Source of the DNA: Linanthus parryae
Taxonomy: Eukaryota; Streptophyta; Magnoliopsida; Ericales; Polemoniaceae
Direction: 5' to 3'
DNA: 64,000 nucleotides
Assembly (NCBI GenBank): GCA_023055425.1
Contig: JALGPY010000002.1
Location: 142,349,927-142,413,926 of the forward strand
A program made the translations under genes and the position numbers. This document shows positions 1-11,531 of the stretch, one piece after another (within the stretch, counting starts at the first letter, position 1; each line of letters starts with the position of its first letter). A model generated the notes under the pieces. That model did no database searches. It saw nothing but the letters and a program-made list of their open reading frames with translations, and was not told where the DNA came from.

Positions 1-1513
1 AGTACCTCAAAACATTCTCTAAATTTCTGTGTTTGTCCATGAAAGTTGAAAATTTAGAAGCTTGATACATCAAAAATAATTCTGTCAGTGTTGAAAACTG
101 AATTTCTTACCAACTTTAACGAAGCTTATCTCCTTGCGTATTTTGAATCTTGGAAATTTTAATTATGTTCCGGAAATCTGGGAATACATTCTACAAGACC
201 CTATTTTCAGATTCTCAATATCGTTTCTCGATTGACCAGAAACTGACTACAAATTTCACCAATTAAGAATAGTTCTTTTATAACTTGGATTTTCTAGTTT
301 GACATGTCAGATGAGATAATGGCCAAATGTCCTTCAAGAAAGTTTTTTAGAATAACATTTTAAGTCTAAAGGTCAAGTTCGAGGAAGTTTAACTTTCTAA
401 AAATCTTAATTTGGTTGAGCTATATAGGAGGGGTAAATCGGGAATTTTGTTATAACTTGAATTGGACAGTGAAATTCTAACTCTAGGCATAACCTCATGC
501 CTATGTATCAGTTTCATAATATTTGGAGATAGTCTACACCTATTATGGTTGAAATTGATTAAAACTCAACTGTAGGGGCTTTCTTGCAGTTTTGCTGAAC
601 TATATGAACATAAATGCAAGTACGTGAAAGTTACCGAATTCAATAATTAATGTATCATGAGGGGATATGAATCACATAGTCATATGTATAGACTTCATTG
701 AATATCATTAGAGGATTCAGGCACAGTCAGACTCTATAGTGAAGAGACAGGATTGTCAGAGTCAAAATTATAATCATGGTGGGACAATCAGCATAACATC
801 TAGATTGGGCATTAGGTATGTATATGTATGCTTGCTCTATTGCATGTGTTCCTCTAACCTGATAGCACTTATATGAATACTATAGTTTTGATTTGTGATA
901 TGTGGTGGTATGATCGTCTTTGAACGTTGTGATGTCTTCGGACAACTTGGACTCGTCTTTGGACGTTGTGTTGTCTTCGGAAAAATGGGAATTGTCTTGG
1001 GACATTGTGTTGTCTTCGTACAACTGGGAATTGTCTTCGGACATTTTGTTGTCTTCACAAAACTGGGAATTGTCTTCGGACATAGTAGGCAACTAGTACT
1101 ACTCTCTGGACTAATATCCAGTAGGGGGTGTGCACACTCAAGGTCTAGTTTGTCTTGGTGAATTTGCTTACCTTCATTGTCAGAAGTGGATATGGTCTTC
1201 ACGACCCTCTGAGTGGTGGGATTTGGAATGCTCCGTACAAGGCTGGTATGGTGGTGATGGTTATGGATGATTGAGAATTCCATGAGTTATAAGTTACTGG
1301 TACTCTAGCTGTATATATCTGGTAATGTGACCGGGTCCTGGTTTGAGCGTATGTATATTTTAAATTTGAATCATTTCAAAACCTATTTATATTATTTTCT
1401 TAGTACTATACTGCTTGGCATATGTTCCAACTTGTGTTGATATTTTCTATCTTTCCAGATGACTACGTGGGAATCTGGGATGTAGCCAATCACTTAGAAG
1501 TCCACAAAGTATA
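1..1513. repeat. Right-hand part of a long LTR-like repeat
   Basis: No gene is visible. The block reads like the long LTR-like repeat at 32977-36334. Both share a passage around 'gcttt...cagttttgctgaact' followed by a run ending in 'gaaagtt' (here about 570-635, there about 34660-34725), and both have a similar purine-rich segment near the end (about 1460-1510, compare 36120-36190). It probably continues beyond the left edge of the window. Open frames in it, including one of 148 codons on the minus strand, come mostly from the 39-bp tandem repeat. Assignment to the gypsy superfamily is inference from LTR style only. Confidence 0.4.
934..1089. repeat. 39-bp minisatellite, four units
   Basis: Four head-to-tail units start at 934, 973, 1012 and 1051, each exactly 39 bp and each opening with 'gtcttc'. 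A degenerate partial unit precedes them (916-933). Because 39 is divisible by three, the array stays open in several frames and yields 13-residue peptide repeats, such as CPKTIPSCTKTTQ on the minus strand. I regard those frames as by-products of the repeat rather than genes. Confidence 0.9.
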
Positions 1514-2304
1514 ATGGTAAGTTTGATTAATTAAGATACTTATTAATTATATTTATTCTTCTTGAATGTCCGATGTGGGACTTCTCAACACGCCCGCTCA
1601 CGTGTGGCATTCTTTGGCCTACACGTGGATCTTTTTGTCTACGGGTGGCGGTGAGCACGTGGGTTGTTAGACCATTCATGTGTGTGAGCCGAGGCTATGA
1701 TACCATGTAAGAATCCATGGGTTTCCACCTCAAAACCAATTGGCAATGTGGTGAGTAGCCCAGGAAACATATTAATTATATTTGACGGCGAGCACGTGGG
1801 TTGTTAGACCATTCACGTTTGCGTGAGCCGAGGCTCTCATACCATGTAAGAATCCATGGGGTTCCACCTCAAAACCAATTGGCAATGAGGGGAGTAGCCC
1901 AAGACACATGTGGGACTTCTCAACACGCCCCCTCACGTGTGGCATTCTTTGGCCTACACGTGGATCTTTTTTCTGCGGGTGCCGGTAGACCTCGTTCCCA
2001 GCTCACGCACACGGGAATGGTCGACCCACGTGCTCGCCGCCAAATATAATTAATATGTGTCATGGGCTACTCACCTCAAAACCAATTGGCAATGAGGGGA
2101 GTAGCCCAGGACACATATTAGTTATATTTGGCGGCGAGCACGTGGGTTGTTAGACCATTGACTTGTGCGTGAGCCGAGGTTCTGATACCATGTAAGAATC
2201 CATGGGGTTCCACCTCAAAACTAACGTGCAATGAGTGGAGTAACCCAAGACACTTATTAATTATATTTATTCTTCTTGAATGTCCGATGTGGGACTTCTC
2301 AACA
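1514..2304 (-). mobile_element. TRIM retrotransposon cluster, tandem and partly inverted
   Basis: On the minus strand the LTR opens with TGTTGAGAAGTCCCACATCG and ends ATTCTTACA. It is followed at once by TGGTATCAGAACC, a primer-binding site for initiator tRNA-Met, then a short non-coding internal segment. This is the layout of a terminal-repeat retrotransposon in miniature. The best LTR copy is 2191-2304 (114 bp). Partial LTR copies lie at about 1530-1591, 1703-1785 and 1844-1925, separated by internal segments containing 'gagccgaggct.tgatacc'. An inverted segment (about 2018-2070) mirrors about 2100-2155. No protein is encoded. The copies look recombined rather than independently inserted. 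Confidence 0.75.
2191..2304 (-). repeat. TRIM LTR, complete copy
   Basis: This is a 114-bp LTR with TG...CA ends on the minus strand. On the plus strand its left neighbour reads 'gttctgatacca', the reverse of a tRNA-Met primer-binding site with one mismatch. It is the most complete of the LTR copies in the cluster and serves as the reference for the others. Confidence 0.75.
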
Positions 2305-4980
2305 GATAGAGGGTTCTGGAGAAATTACGGGGCAAGTTCAGATAGACCTGGGTCTCGGCGATAGAGCGAAGAGGGAAATTTTGCATGTGTTTTCAGGAGC
2401 GGTACGCACTCGATGTAGGGCTATCTGTTGTGTTCATTTATGACACAAGACCAGCATGGGAATCTTCTAGGTACATATTTTGAAGCGATTTTGAATTTGC
2501 TTTGCACGGATTTGTTGCTTGAAATCGGCCTGATATCGTTCAATTGATGACACTCCTAACTCCAATTGAAACCGTAGCTTATATTATGTTTTACGTCATG
2601 TGGATAGCTTCACAATCACTCTATTTTTTTTATTTTTTTATTTTTTAAACTTCCAAATTGTTTAACATAAGGAGCTTGAATCTAGGCTCCTTCTTGGCTC
2701 TTTTATCAATAACTTGAATGTTAATCGAGTTTCAAGGCACTAGCCGGCTTCTTATAGATGAGCCTAAGCTAGATGCTTATGGATATGGTGTACAATAATG
2801 GAGAGGGATGTTACATGCTTGGTGCATGCTGGCTATAAAATTGTGATTGATGCATTTTAAATGAACCTTTGAATAGGTTTACTTCATCTCCCCGTTTAAA
2901 GTCCCTTCCTTTCTCTTGGTCAATCATCTCCTTGTTTGACTTGGTGTTGTAAGTACATGCGGCAAACAGTGGGAAGCAAACGTATGAGAGTTGACGGTGA
3001 ATAAGATGACTTATTAGACCTACTCTCTCGACATTTGGGCTCAATATATAGGACTCGTAAGATGACTTGAGTGATATCCTGATCCATGGTGTACACATAT
3101 TAATGTATTGTTGGTCATTGTAGTGACTTGGCTTAAAACCAAGTATCTACGAGGATTTAAAATGGGTGCAGAGAATTGGTTAATTCTGGATTGCAATTTT
3201 GCCAATGGACTTAATTTTTAATGTGGTTAATGTGGTTGGTAAGGCCTCATCTTCTGTGTATGTTTAATGTGGTTATATTATTAGTGGTTTTAGTTGTTCA
3301 ATGGGAATATATGAGTTATCGTATGTGAGATACTGAAATTTTAAAACACTCAAGTGCGTCATCCCTTTGGTCATCACAATTAGACTATGCTGATCTTTAA
3401 TTAATATTTCTCCATCTGATAAGCACTGATAAAGGAACTAGCTATGTTGCAGGCTAGTAGGACCTTCAAATAGATAAGAAAAGGAAATGCAATGCAAAAT
3501 GGTGGATTGAACATTGCAGGTCTTACAAATTAGTAGTTTTGGTGGTTACTTCGATAGTTTTGGTTTTAGAATCGGCTTCTACAGAAAACATGGTTTGTCT
3601 AGGATTTACATATGATGTTTCTGTCTCGCTTTAGAGCAAGTGTTGGTAGCCTTCTGTACCGAGTCATGCTAGAGGACTCATAAAACAGGTTTTTGGTTGA
3701 GCTCTCTAGAATAGAGTCTGAGACGGTTTCAATCCGGTAGAAAGGTCGAGCAAGGGTCTGTACTAAGTTAAGCAAACACTAAAATTCTTCAACCTAATTA
3801 ATTTTGTCATCTCATCAGAAAGTGTAAGCGAATATTTCAGGTAGGATGGGTGATCACTAATGTACATTTTTTGGCCGCAATTGTGATTTCAATCATACAA
3901 AATCTGGACTGGTAGGAAATGGCTTGTAGCCGGAAATAAGGTACGTCGTGCCAGTAGAACAGACCACCTAGGAAACATGAAATGTGTGCAAACATAAGCC
4001 TTGAAATATAACTGAGAGTGAAGAATAAACTTAAGATCAAAACTATCATTTTTATTTTGACCTCATTATCATGAATGATATATGGTATTCCCCACTGCTG
4101 ATCCATACCGATTCATAATGTTGATGCAGGTAATTTGGAAGATTGCCTTTAATTCCCAGCTTATCCAAGGATTTCTATATTCTCAGATCTTGTAGAGAGA
4201 AGTGGTCAGGATCTATTGCCTTTGGAACAATGATCTATTGCCTTCGGATCTAACTTGTGGCCGTCTATTTATGGAAAAATATAATGGGGTGGGGGGTGTT
4301 TTTATGCTTAACCACATCCTTTGTATACATCCACCAATTTTAATGTCTGAGTGAAATATATTTTCTTCATTATATATTGTTTCGCAGGCGGGTTCATGTT
4401 CTGTGCAGGGAGTTGGTGCTCCAACCACGTTCAAGGTTGTGTGATGAATAACTGGTTGCTTGGCTCATAAATATACAGGAGAAGGTTCATTTGAGCGTGC
4501 ATGTCCCCTTTCCTTTCTTGGTACATGACACTTCAAATATTTTTCTTCCTTTTAGTTTGTCATTGATATTCTTCATTCTTAGTTGTTTGTTCATTTTCCT
4601 TCCCACTTGCAGTACATACGAAATATTGTCATCTTTTTGACTCGTGAATAAATTTACACAATTATCGATAGTCCCTGTGCGTATATGAAAAGGTTGGCGA
4701 TCTAATATTGAGCACTTCAGTAATGGTCTTGACTGTCTGTTCACTGATAAAAAGTTATTGAAGTAGATATCTTCATACCTTAGATCTACATATCAAATTA
4801 AAGAAATGTTAAGATCTCGACCTTTTTCTATATTCAGGAGTTTAGAGATAAAGCATTAATGCTGGTAATAATGTGCATAATTAGACTTTGAAATTTGATG
4901 TTAACCCACTCTAGAGATTCTCTAATGCATTGTGTCCCTAAGATGCTATTCCTTCAGTTTCTCAAAAAAAAATACAATAA
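2305..4980. other. No recognisable gene
   Basis: This is AT-rich sequence with only short open frames (under 100 codons) on either strand. A T-rich run lies at about 2624-2646. I do not recognise any conserved domain, terminal repeat or RNA gene. The first part, just after the TRIM, may be the tail of the long repeat that the TRIM cluster invaded. Confidence 0.5.
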
Positions 4981-5254
4981 TCTCTCTCTACCTATTCTAT
5001 AAAATAACATGGTTTAACTGACTTGTGGCTTTTCAGCATTTAGTTTAATAAATCAATCCCAACTCTTAGATATCACCTACCACCCACTACTTAACTACCC
5101 ACTACTTGAAAATTTACCTTCTCTCTTAGATTAATTTACGTAATTATCAAAAGTGTGTAAGAATTGGGGACGCCATTTTCATGTTCTCCTCCAGCAAAAT
5201 CGATTATGAAGCGTATTTTTTGGGTAGTGCTCTCATGCACGGGCAATCCCCTAG
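4981..5254 (+). mobile_element. Putative non-autonomous mini-Helitron
   Basis: The 5' end reads TCTCTCTCTACCTATTC, a typical Helitron start, and sits directly after an A. The 3' end is CTAG followed by T, as expected for insertion between A and T without target duplication. A short hairpin (GTGC at 5227-5230, loop TCTCAT, GCAC at 5237-5240) precedes the CTAG by about ten bases. The final stretch 'gcacgggcaatcccCTAGT' resembles known plant Helitron 3' ends. No Rep/helicase coding sequence is present in these 274 bp, so it would depend on an autonomous relative. The hairpin stem is only 4 bp, hence moderate confidence. Confidence 0.6.
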
Positions 5255-6566
5255 TATATATAAAAACAGACAAGTGCTAAGGTTTAATCTGAGTATGTCA
5301 TTTGTCATTTGAAATCTCTCGTTGTGAGAATACATGTCGCCTATGTAAATTACCCAACCAATAATTGTAATCCACATATCAAAAATTTAATTAGATGTGC
5401 GACGTGGCATATTAGTCATCACAATTTAAATTACCTCATTTGATTATTTATTATTCACCAACAATAGCCTTGTAAGGGGTTACAATAATTTTGGACAATG
5501 GACTTAGTTTTTTTTTTTCTCTTTTTGAGATCATGATTTCCTTATTTATAAGCACCAGATTTCATATTTTTGATGTCTTTATTATTATTAAATCAGTAAG
5601 TTGAAAATTATTTTTTAACAAGTCAGTGAAAATGTACTAATTATTTTGAAAGGAAGATTCTCAGATAAATTGTCACTCAGTGATTGAACAATTCCAACTA
5701 CCTTTATACCCCTTAGCTAACTTATTACTTCGACGTTGAGAACTTTGTTTCAATACCACATCTTTCATCAAGAAGGCAAATCCTAGAGTTCTAGTTTCAT
5801 TCAACAACTTCAGAGAGTACTCTCTTCTCGAATAATTTGCACGAGATTAAGAAACTATCTAGGGGTGTCTCGTCTCATCTTCATCGTACATCAAAAAAAA
5901 GAAGAAAATTCAAACCGTCTCGTCTCGTCTTCATCGTTGTTCTTACTTCAACTTCAAAGGGATTTCCGACTTGTCTCGTCTTCATCGTTGTTCTTACTTC
6001 GGCTTCGACAGTATGTACCTATTTTTTTGTTTGTGAAAGGAGAAGTCGTAGTTTCAGGACATATGGGCTGTACTCACTATATGTTCTTATAATGTCATAA
6101 TCTATCATGTGCCTTGTAACGGCACGATGCACTACGACCGGCCACTGACGTTTATAAGAAACGACTTAGTATGCTAGAGATGATCTGTGTTCTTTTCTAT
6201 ACCCCGGGTCGTTCCATCTTTGGGTAGGTGAAAATAATCGCATGATAAAAAGGGAGATATTCCTCAATATCAACAGTTTCCGTATGAACAGTAAACTTTT
6301 CATTTTTATCCAAGTGGTAAAGGCTCACTATGTCTAATATCATTGAATAGAGTAAAACACACAGACAAAATTATAGGTTATTGTAATGATTTGTTGTTGT
6401 GCTTGAATCATTCTTATTTCATTTTCTTTTTATTTTTGCAGCACCATTACGGAACATGGAGGCAGCAAATCTTTGTATTCTTACTTTTATTTTGGAGGTG
6501 AATTTTGTAGTGTAGATGGACATATATCATATCAAGGTGGCAACAGGAGATGAATGGTGATAACTA
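5255..6566. other. No gene; 28-bp direct repeat
   Basis: AT-rich sequence with no recognisable domain. A perfect 28-bp direct repeat starting 'gtctcgtcttcatcgttg' occurs at 5922-5949 and 5973-6000, a 51-bp period. The two overlapping plus-strand frames near 5837-6100 are produced by this repeat. The stretch probably belongs to the 5' non-coding part of the MULE that follows. Confidence 0.5.
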
Positions 6567-8610
6567 GTGATACATGTGTTTGGGAACTCGTTTTTGCTAT
6601 GTGATAAGTTTGGTGTGAATTCCATCGGAAAATCTATCAAATATTCGTTAAAGTTAGAAAATAATTTATTGCTGGATTTGGAGAATGAAGAGAAGTTGTG
6701 GGAGTTATTTGAGTTTAACGACGAATATTGTCATCTTTATGTCATTGGTACAAACAACTCTGTGAGATGAAACGAAGAAATTGTGAGGCATATGTAATTG
6801 CTATACCCTTCTATAATGTGAATTTGCAATTTTCTTACAATCTTTTCACAAATACCTTTTCATTTCAAGTGTATATCAACTCAAGTGAGCAATATTGAGA
6901 GGAATGATGAAAATGCAAGATTTATTGGCCCGATGTGCGTCAACGGATAGAACTCATCTTCATTATCGAATTTGGGAAAATGAGATCACTGGATTTGGAC
7001 AAAAATTTGAAAACCGGGATGCTCTTAGACAAGCTCTATTTCGATTTGCAACTCCGTTGCGCTTCACCTATACTTTTAAAAAGAATTGCACATATTACAT
7101 TAGTGTGCGCAGTGTATTTGATAGTTCTCCTTAGAAACTTACTGCATGTTGTATCAAGAACACAAAATTCATGATAATGAGGAAGTACATCAAATGTCAC
7201 AAACATAAATAACAAGATCATATTATCCTGCCACCGATCATCAGGTCCATCTTGATTGCCGGGGTCATCAAAGATAGAATTAAAGGCACTCGTGATTATT
7301 TGCCCCGACAGATTTGTAAAGACTCTCAACATGATCTTGGAATTTCGTTGAATAATCATCAAGCATGGAGAAGTAAAGACAAGGCAACGGTTAATATTGA
7401 TGGTAAGTTGAGGATTCAAACAAACTTATACCGGGATGTGTAACCGTTTGGTTGAAACAAACCCAGGCACACTCATAAAACTGATCGAGCTGAACGCGAT
7501 CGAATTCATCAACTGTTTGACAGTTACCAGTGCTCCATCCAGGGATCCATTCAAGGTTTTTTCCATTAATATTTATTCATGCGGGGTTTATGAGTGGAGT
7601 GTATAAAGGATGCTTGCTTTCATCCACATGCTTTGACGCAGATGACGGTATGTTTCCTATTGCTTATGGTAGTTACATCTAAAAATAATGAGGATCGGGT
7701 TTGGTTTTTACAATCATTGAAGTCAGTCTTACAATCATTGAAGTCTGCAATAATGGACATTGCTTTCGGCATGTCAAGGAGAATTTTACTACTTATGCTA
7801 ATAAATTCAAATAGTTAAAAAGAATAAAAGAGAATGCAATATCTTTAATGAGTGATATAGCATATGCCAGTGTGAAAACAGATTATGAAAGAGCAATGAG
7901 TAACATAAGAAGTTTTTGGGAGGAGCTTGCATTTTGGAGTACAAAATAATGGTCCTGAGCATTGGAAAATTTATTATTTCCGAAGAAACGATGGGACCGG
8001 TTAAAAACTACTATAGCTGAATCGTTTAATGCATGGATGCGCATGGAAAGACAAATGACCATTTTGAAGTTTATTACAACTAATCGTCAGAAATTTACTT
8101 ACTTGCTATTGAGCAAGGGCAAAGAAATTTGCAAGTGGACAAATATTGTGAGTCCAAAAGTAGAAGAGAAATTGAGTGTCAATAATGGTATGACTCCTCT
8201 TGTATCTGTTCGGCATTTCATGGGAAATGAATTTGAGGTGGAGACAAATAAGGCATCGCTAGTTGTTGACGTATCTTCTTGGACATGCACATGTAAGGAA
8301 TGACAGATGAAATGAATTCCTTGTGCTCATGCATTGCTGTAATATATAAACAAAATCTTGACGTGTATGATTTTGTAGAGTATTGGGACCGCACGGAAGC
8401 ACAAGAGCTTATTTACTCAAATCTAATGTGTGGAGTGCCCACAGATGACATGCCGAGCTTGGACTCAGATGTTTATGATGGAGCTGTTCATTAATATTCA
8501 CCCACCGAGTAGTCGACGACCACCTGGGAGGCCTCGTCAAAAGAGCACCGAATCACAGTTTATGAATAAGAGACCTCTTCATTGTTCCCGATGCAACGGA
8601 TGCGGACACA
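6567..8610 (+). pseudogene. Mutator-like (MULE) transposase, degenerate
   Basis: MuDR-type transposases cut and paste DNA in the nucleus. The family's order of parts can be followed across frames. About 6600-6770 is the N-terminal segment (SIKYSLKLENNLLLDLENEE). About 6960-7080 is the MuDR DNA-binding region (GQKFENRDALRQALFRFA). About 7290-7400 matches the family's 'P..I..D....G...N...AW' stretch. About 7620-7800 is the catalytic core (DDGMFPIAYG, then CFRHVKENF). About 8280-8330 is the SWIM zinc finger, with CTC and CAH retained but two TGA stops between them. About 8510-8600 is a basic linker (RRPPGRPRQK) and the start of a zinc knuckle. Many stops and frameshifts make it non-functional. 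The reading ends abruptly at the CACTA terminus at 8611. Confidence 0.85.
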
Positions 8611-8960
8611 CACTACAACAAATACTGCCTCCGTTGACAGCAAAAATTGTCGCTATAAAGGCTAAATATGTCGGTAGAAATTCTACCGACAGAAAAGTTT
8701 TTGTCGTTCCGTAGTCACTAAAACTCTGTCGTTAGAGTTATAGTCGACAAGCGTTTTGTTTGTCGGCAGAAAGAGTAAGCATCGACATAAATTTCTGTCG
8801 GGAGTTTCTATCTAGTGACTATTTTTCACTGTCGCATTTGAAACTAGCGACACACACATATTCATGTGGAGTTAGATATGTGACAATCCGAAATCCTCCC
8901 TAGAAGAGAAGTTTGTCGAAACTTCATATTTCTTGTGACGTTCGTGCTTGTCACCTTTAT
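8611..8960. mobile_element. CACTA-type left terminus with subterminal repeats
   Basis: At 8611 the sequence CACTACAACAAATA begins inside the zinc-knuckle region of the MULE. CACTA elements start with CACTACAA-like inverted repeats followed by subterminal short motifs. Here TGTCG/CGACA occurs many times from 8630 to about 8935. The only CACTA-like end facing the other way to the right is at 31753, whose terminal 14 bases match in about 12 positions. However, the 3-bp flanks (ACA on the left, GAA on the right) do not match. I cannot tell whether both ends belong to one element. Confidence 0.5.
8670..8690. repeat. 21-nt near-perfect palindrome
   Basis: GTCGGTAGAA, one central base, then TTCTACCGAC: a 10-bp perfect inverted repeat. 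It contains the TGTCG subterminal motif in both orientations and lies 60 bp inside the CACTA-type terminus. This fits a binding site for a TNPA-like protein, although that role is inferred. Confidence 0.8.
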
Positions 8961-9353
8961 AACAACTTAATAAAAAAAGCACTTCTAAAGACCATCCAAA
9001 CAGGCTGAAAGCCTTACATAAACAAGATGCCATAAATTGGCATTTCACGTAAGGAACAAGTTACATACTGTTGCATTCAGCAACATGTCATACAAATATA
9101 ATCCAGTTCCAACTTGGCATTTCCGGACAAAACTAGATAAAACTACAAATTCGTATGTAGCCAGTTCCAACTTGGCATCATATATATCCAGTTCCAAAAA
9201 TACAAATCACAGCGAATTCGAGCTAGTCTAATTTTACCATCCCAGTTCAAACACTCCCGAGTCATAAACAGAAGAATCTAGTCTAGCTAGTTAACATAAT
9301 ATACAAAAGAGGTAGTAGACCGAGTGGATCCTTATTTCCAGGGCATGAACTAT
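8961..9353. other. No recognisable gene
   Basis: This AT-rich stretch lies between the CACTA subterminal region and Copia-1. A 64-codon plus-strand frame (9037-9231) contains the direct repeat 'ccagttccaacttggcat' (about 9103-9120, and 9160-9177). I see no domain and do not call a gene. Confidence 0.5.
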
Positions 9354-9358
9354 ATATC
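9354..9358. repeat. Target-site duplication ATATC, left
   Basis: ATATC directly precedes the TG of the left LTR and is repeated at 17852-17856 after the right LTR. Five bases is the normal copia duplication. Confidence 0.9.
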
Positions 9359-10782
9359 TGTAGGGTTTTGATCATGGATACGCAGCGTAAAAAAAAATAT
9401 AATCCATGCAATACCGTCCAAGAATCACAGGACAAGAGACATAACGATGGTAAGGGAAGAATATCAAGTTACACACCTTAGGGTTTCTCCTGTGATAACT
9501 TGTAACGTGAATTGTGTCACGTTCTCGATAGTTAATCCACGCCTAGGGTTGAGATCTAGATCTTCCTTCTCCTTTGTGCTAGCCCGGAATGGAGGAAAAG
9601 GAAGAAGAAATCACACAACACAAGGAAACAAGGAGGGGGCGGCCTCCTTGTTGGGTCGACAGCAAGGGTGCGGCGGCAAGGGGACGTGCGCCTCTCTTGC
9701 TTGCTTGCTCTCTCTCCTTTTTGCTCTCTCCCACTCAAGTTATGAACTAAAGGCTCATAAGTATGGGAAAGAAGGAAGGAACATCCTTTATATAGTCCAA
9801 AAAATAATTGCCAACTACCTAAAGGACCCATTCTAGTCCTACTAGAATTCGGTTTAGTCCCTTCCTTCCAAATTAGTCCTACTAAATTTGCAAGGTGTTG
9901 CAAAGTGATCCTTCTAATTAATTAATCCTATTAATTAATTCCCATATCCAGTTGAACTCTATATAGCGTGTCACCCATAGGTTCTATCTAGTTGGTAGCA
10001 ACAATTTGCTAATATGGAGCGGTTTCTAGTAAAACATCAATTCTAGCCAACTAATAGAATAGTCATCCGACAAACCTTGTACAAGTAATTGTCTCATCCC
10101 TTTGTCTCTACATCCGGATCGGACACGAGACATACAAGTCACACTCGTATATCCAATCATAGTTTGTCGATCCATGGGAATAGCCTTATTCGTGCAAATA
10201 ACATCAATACCCCATATTGATTTATTTGAGTCTGGCCAGACATTCTATAAGCACTATCCCTCGAGTGGCCTAGGATATTTGCTCCCGTTATGTGGGAGGG
10301 AAAAATTCTATCTACGTCTACTACGATCTCTAAGCTTTCTTCTTATTGTATCCAGTACACGCCTTTATAACTACCTAGTTACGGTGTAGCGTTTAACGCT
10401 ACCAAAATCACAATAATCCACAACTAGAATATCTAGCGTTTTCAAGTCTAAGGATGCCAATACCATTGCACCACGAGAAGCACTTGTGATTTAACATAAC
10501 GTGTATTTAGCCTTCTCGGATATGGGTCAATCCGGTGCGCCATTACCCTTAATGCACACCCATGTGTTGGATCATGATATCTCCATATCAATCCAACCCC
10601 ATAGTCTATAGATGATTGTCCCATTAATCATTTATACTGGACTAGGGATATTTAAGATAAACAACACAATTGTAAATCTAAGGACTTCATTATATTAAAT
10701 ATCCAATAAATAATACAATGAATGTTCTGGCCAAAGTAAATTCATACTAAACTAGATTGCCTCTAGGGAAACTATCCCAACA
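9359..10782 (-). repeat. Copia-1 3' LTR
   Basis: This LTR is 1424 bp with TG...CA ends (plus strand TGTAGGG...CCCAACA). It is flanked on its inner side by the purine tract. It pairs with 16423-17851. Open frames inside it, on both strands, are mirrored in the other LTR and are not genes. Confidence 0.93.
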
Positions 10783-10797
10783 GTCTCCCACTTGCAC
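10783..10797 (-). promoter_or_regulatory. Copia-1 polypurine tract
   Basis: On the minus strand this reads CAAGTGGGAGAC, immediately followed by the TGTTGGG of the 3' LTR. It is the usual site for plus-strand DNA priming in reverse transcription. Confidence 0.85.
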
Positions 10798-11492
10798 TAG
10801 AGCCAATCTGACGCATCTCGTATTTCCATGCTCCTAGTGTGCCCTTCATGCCTCCACTGCAAAAGCGGCTTGGTAAGTGGATATGACAGATTCTCATCTA
10901 TAGGAATCTTGCATATCCGAACGTCTCCTCTATCGATAATATCTCGAATCAGACGGAACTTCCTGAGCACGTCCTTGGATTTCTGGTGCGACCTGGGTTC
11001 CTTTGATTGCGCGATCGCCCCAGTGTTGTCACAGTACAACTCAACTGGATCCGCAATGCTAGGAACCACACCAAGTTCAGAAACAAACTTTCTGATCCAA
11101 ACAACTTCCTTTGTTGCGCCATTTGAAGCAATGTACTCAGCCTCTGTTGTAGAATCAGCCACCGTCTCTTGCTTGGAACTCTTCCAGCTCACCGCTGCTC
11201 CATTCAGGCAAAACACGTATCCCGACTATGATCTAAAGTCATCTCTGTCGGTTTGGCAGCTTGCATCCGTGTAACCCCTTACACGCAACTCTTCCTCAGC
11301 GCCAAATATCACGAAAGCATCCTTAGTTCTTCTCAAGTACTTTAGGATGTTCTTGAATGCAATCCAGTGACTCTCACCCGAATTGGATTGGTATCTTCTT
11401 TTCATACTCAAGGCACATGACACATCTGGTCTAGTACATAACATGGCGTACATGATAGATCCTATGGCCGAGGCATAGCGAATTCTACTCAT
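10797..11492 (-). pseudogene. pol: Copia-1 end of RT and RNase H domain
   Basis: The minus strand encodes the end of the RT connection (YASAIGSIMYAMLCTRPD) and the copia RNase H. RNase H removes RNA from the RNA-DNA hybrid during replication. Visible motifs are the catalytic-type [32 protein letters not shown], the STTEAEYIA stretch, and DNTGAI near the end. A single stop at about 11223-11225 separates RS from SGYVF, where the related copy at 41700 keeps CAG. The frame otherwise runs to the end of pol next to the PPT. Confidence 0.9.
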
Positions 11493-11531
11493 GCGTTCCT
11501 TCTCAATCTCATTGGAAGGACAACTACTCTT

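Noticed and set aside
3837..4106. 89-codon minus-strand hydrophobic frame
   Set aside because: It has no recognisable domain, no homologous copy in the window and no supporting context. It could be a membrane peptide by chance composition.
8716..8817. A tiny CACTA-like element (CACTA...TAGTG)
   Set aside because: The terminal bases match poorly beyond CACTA and the 3-bp flanks (AGT and ACT) do not agree. Subterminal motifs continue on both sides.
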